A stretch of DNA of 64,000 nt. It comes from Acytostelium subglobosum LB1 (Eukaryota > Evosea > Eumycetozoa > Acytosteliales > Acytosteliaceae). The notes below the pieces were generated by a model, which worked only from the letters and a program-made list of their open reading frames with translations, did no database searches and was not told the origin of the DNA. Location of the stretch: positions 62,001 to 126,000 of the forward strand of contig NW_012236499.1 in NCBI RefSeq assembly GCF_000787575.1, given 5' to 3'. Below are positions 61,468 to 64,000 of this stretch, in pieces; the first letter of the stretch is position 1; every line of letters begins with the position of its first letter. A program made the position numbers and the translations under genes.

Positions 61468-63844
61468 TTATTTATATTGTCCCCAATCATCACGACCGAT
61501 TGGAAAACCTAGACTTGTTTGTTTCTCTCTTTGATGTTTTGAAAGGTTGTAGTCATATAGATGATGTTGTATATCTTTATGAATAATTGGTATTAGATCA
61601 TCCTTGATACGTTTACGATTATGTTCATCCAATTGATTGAGTAACCAATCGATCATCTTAGTTTGGTCGTGTCCATTTGTTTTTGCCAAGATCACAAGAT
61701 TATCTTTCCAACATGCCCTGACATTGTCACTACCTCTTCCATGTTTGGTATCAACAATCTTGAATATATACTCCAATAACTCCAAATTACCATTGATCAC
61801 TGTATTTTTGATTTGTATCCTTAACCTGATGAGTGATTGGCGTTCATTACCAACATGATGATGTGTATAATAATGTTTGATAAGATCAATCTGATTGCTC
61901 AATGAGGCTTGATTCAACATTGGACCAAACATTGTGTTGAGTTGACTTTTGGTCAATGGACAATGTGCCAATACATAGTCAAACATCTCTACACTTCCAA
62001 TGCAACCAATTGCTGACCACAATGTTCTTGTGCTAAAGTCTGCCAGATGATGCTGTTCCACCAACATCTCGATCACTCCATCGTGTGGTCCACCCTGCAT
62101 CATTGCGAAAGACAACAGTTCATTGCATATCTCTCTTGTAAAGCATTGTGGACGATGTTCCAACAACACCTCGATGACGCCCTGGTCACCTGTTGCCGCA
62201 GCCACAAATGCCAAGATGTCCACTGATGAATAACATATCATGTTTGGTTGTTTCCTAAGTACATGTTCCAACAGTGTTTGGACATTAAGAAGTCGAGAGC
62301 ATCAATCGATCCCTCAAACAAATTAGATGCGAGTATTTTGTTTGTGTTCAATTTTGGCCATGTTCATCAACTTGATCACATCCAGACTTGTATCGGGATC
62401 GTCTGATTCCAGGAAAGTCGTGTAGGGATCAGTCTCAATACAGTATTGAGATCTGAATTGTTGGAGGTCCAGGACAAACTCAGCCCGTGGCAAGCATTGG
62501 ATGGCCACCTTGGTCTGCATGATATTGCCATGTTTGATCAATGAGTCAAACAGGATACGAATATATAAACAGAAATATCCACGTGATGTTCTTCCATTGT
62601 TGTGAGGGAAGTCTTCATGTTTAGGTAGTACCTTCCACAAGGATGGGTCCATCAAGCATGATATAAGGACATAATCGCCGGTAGCAATATACTCTCGTAT
62701 ACATGTTGCCATGATAGAAGGCTGGCTACCCGATCCAGTATCCTCAGCCACCCCCTTGAGAAAGGCATGCATTACTGCGCGTCTTGTATGATCGTCCAAG
62801 ATGGAATGGTCAATGACATTGTTTGGACTAATTGCCTTGAGTGTCAACTCCCAAGTGATGGCCAACATATTTGTGATCCATTGATTGATTGATTATTATG
62901 TGGTATGATATTCCAGTGCATAAGACGCTCGATGTTGGCAAGGGGCCGGGTGAGAGGATGTGTTGGTGGAGTGTTCGTGTGAGTGCATGACGGACAGCCA
63001 GGACACTTAACATCATCATCTCCAAACAATCCATCAATGATAACTTGATCGCAATCAGATATGGAGGTTGTCTTTACGGGCATTGTATCTGACATCCTTA
63101 ATTAATTAATTCTGGGATATGTCCAAGTATGTAACGAAGGTTATCCCTGAGATGAGGTTCTCTCCATATTGTTCTGCAGTCTCTGATCATACTTGTTACT
63201 AAGTGTTCATTAGGTTATGATGACGATGATGGAGTCAACTGCAGCATGTCGGTGAGGTACCTTGCCATGGGGTAGCGACGATGATCAATGGCCAGCGTGA
63301 TCAATCTACTCATGTCGACTTTAAACTTGATGGGCTCTGTCTGGAACAACAATGTTTGAACGATGGCCATGTTGCCAGCGATCACTCCATTGTCAAGCAT
63401 TGAAGGGTGAGTAAAGTATTGTTTGAAAGATGCATAGAGTTGATTGAATGTGTTGGCGTCAAGATCACTCGACAAGCATATCATCCTGATTGCTTCAACA
63501 TTGATGTTGAGGTGGAGGCCTAGTTTGATGCGATCGCGCAGCAGACCAAAGTGTCGATGTTTGACGATGGCCTGAGCATCAGTCCAATGATGATACTTCG
63601 TTCGAAATAGAGGTAGTTTGGAGCATGTCCACTCCCATCCCTCCTTTTTGTTATGATCATGATCAGTTAAGAATGGAGGGTTGTTGGCCACATGATCAAA
63701 CATTGAGTACAACTCTGATGGTGATAATACTGAACCTGGAATACTTCGAGATAACCTTATTATCCTCTTTAACAAAGTCCTATTTATCAACACACTCTTT
63801 ACAATACATTGATCATTATGTGATATCTGAACATTCTGGACCAT
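61468..63844 (-). pseudogene. Decayed dictyostelid ankyrin-like repeat gene
   Basis: Minus-strand pieces in the same order as a large dictyostelid ankyrin-like family. The N-terminal piece, 63844..63215, contains VKSVLINRTLLKRIIRLSRS and GVIAGNMAIVQTLL. A middle piece starts at 63095, another covers 62868..62323, and the C-terminal piece, 62271..61468, contains DILAFVAAATGDQGVIEVLL. Breaks include an in-frame TAA at 63217-63215, after which the same frame continues for about 38 codons, and frame changes near 63100, 62325 and 62290. An intron begins GTTAAGT after GDDD, and its expected 3' end reads AAATATG instead of AG. A short frame between the last two pieces (ASNLFEGSIDALDFLMSK) is also family-like. 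Either this is a pseudogene or several sequencing indels are present. Two adjacent partial genes are less likely. Confidence 0.65.
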
Positions 63845-64000
63845 TATATATCTTGTTAGATTGATTGTTTGTTTGGAAGAGTGATTGAATTGAATGAAAG
63901 GTATTTTTTTTATCATCAATCCCTTTTGGGGGTCATCTAATCAAACAAAGAAATAAAGATAAAATGGACACACCTTTGGATATCAATGGACATAGATAAA
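63845..64000. other. Right edge, promoter side of the ankyrin-like gene
   Basis: AT-rich with a T run at 63905-63911. An in-frame ATG at 63919 would add 25 residues (MMIKKIPFIQFNHSSKQ...) to the ankyrin-like piece. Nothing else is visible. Confidence 0.4.

Overview
The window looks like nuclear DNA of a dictyostelid social amoeba. The evidence is short AT-rich introns with GTAAGT/GTATGT donors, Gln/Asn/Ser/His-rich low-complexity proteins, a GBF-type transcription factor, a ComC-type EGF/TIG surface-protein family and a TKL receptor kinase. Coding sequence is less AT-rich than in Dictyostelium discoideum, which suggests another dictyostelid (Cavenderia, Heterostelium or Tieghemostelium type). 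I cannot name the species. Six isolated N bases mark single ambiguous positions in the assembly.

Layout. 1-3 kb: the 5' part of a low-complexity gene running off the left edge, then a three-exon DnaJ/DnaJ-X chaperone, both on the minus strand. 3.9-38.5 kb: six head-to-tail plus-strand paralogues of 1402-1425 residues. Each has a signal peptide, several beta-sandwich-like exons, a TIG (E-set) region, one EGF module, a conserved C-terminal domain, a transmembrane helix and a short basic tail. All 38 introns I could place are phase 1. Between copies 2 and 3 lies an AT-rich insertion carrying an apparently intact, intron-containing piggyBac-type transposase. 38.5-41 kb: a GH18-like secreted protein converges on copy 6, followed by a small three-exon unknown gene. 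41-51 kb: a receptor TKL kinase and a probable GPI-anchored protein lie head to head and appear to share a beta-helix ectodomain plan. 51-54.5 kb is a long gene-free region upstream of the GBF (gbfA-like) gene at 54.5-57.2 kb. 57.9-61.1 kb is a TRIM37-type RING/B-box/MATH protein. 61.34 kb holds a clear selenocysteine tRNA. 61.5-63.8 kb is a decayed member of a dictyostelid ankyrin-like family.

Most of the window is surface or signalling machinery: the array, the receptor kinase, its GPI-anchored neighbour, and GBF, which in D. discoideum drives post-aggregative genes. The strongest non-gene signals are a roughly 60-nt element kept in the same intron of array copies 3-6, a palindrome resembling GGAATGATTCC that recurs soon after 5' splice sites, sense-strand CAAT runs in introns, and a PSE/TATA-like external promoter arrangement in front of tRNA-Sec.
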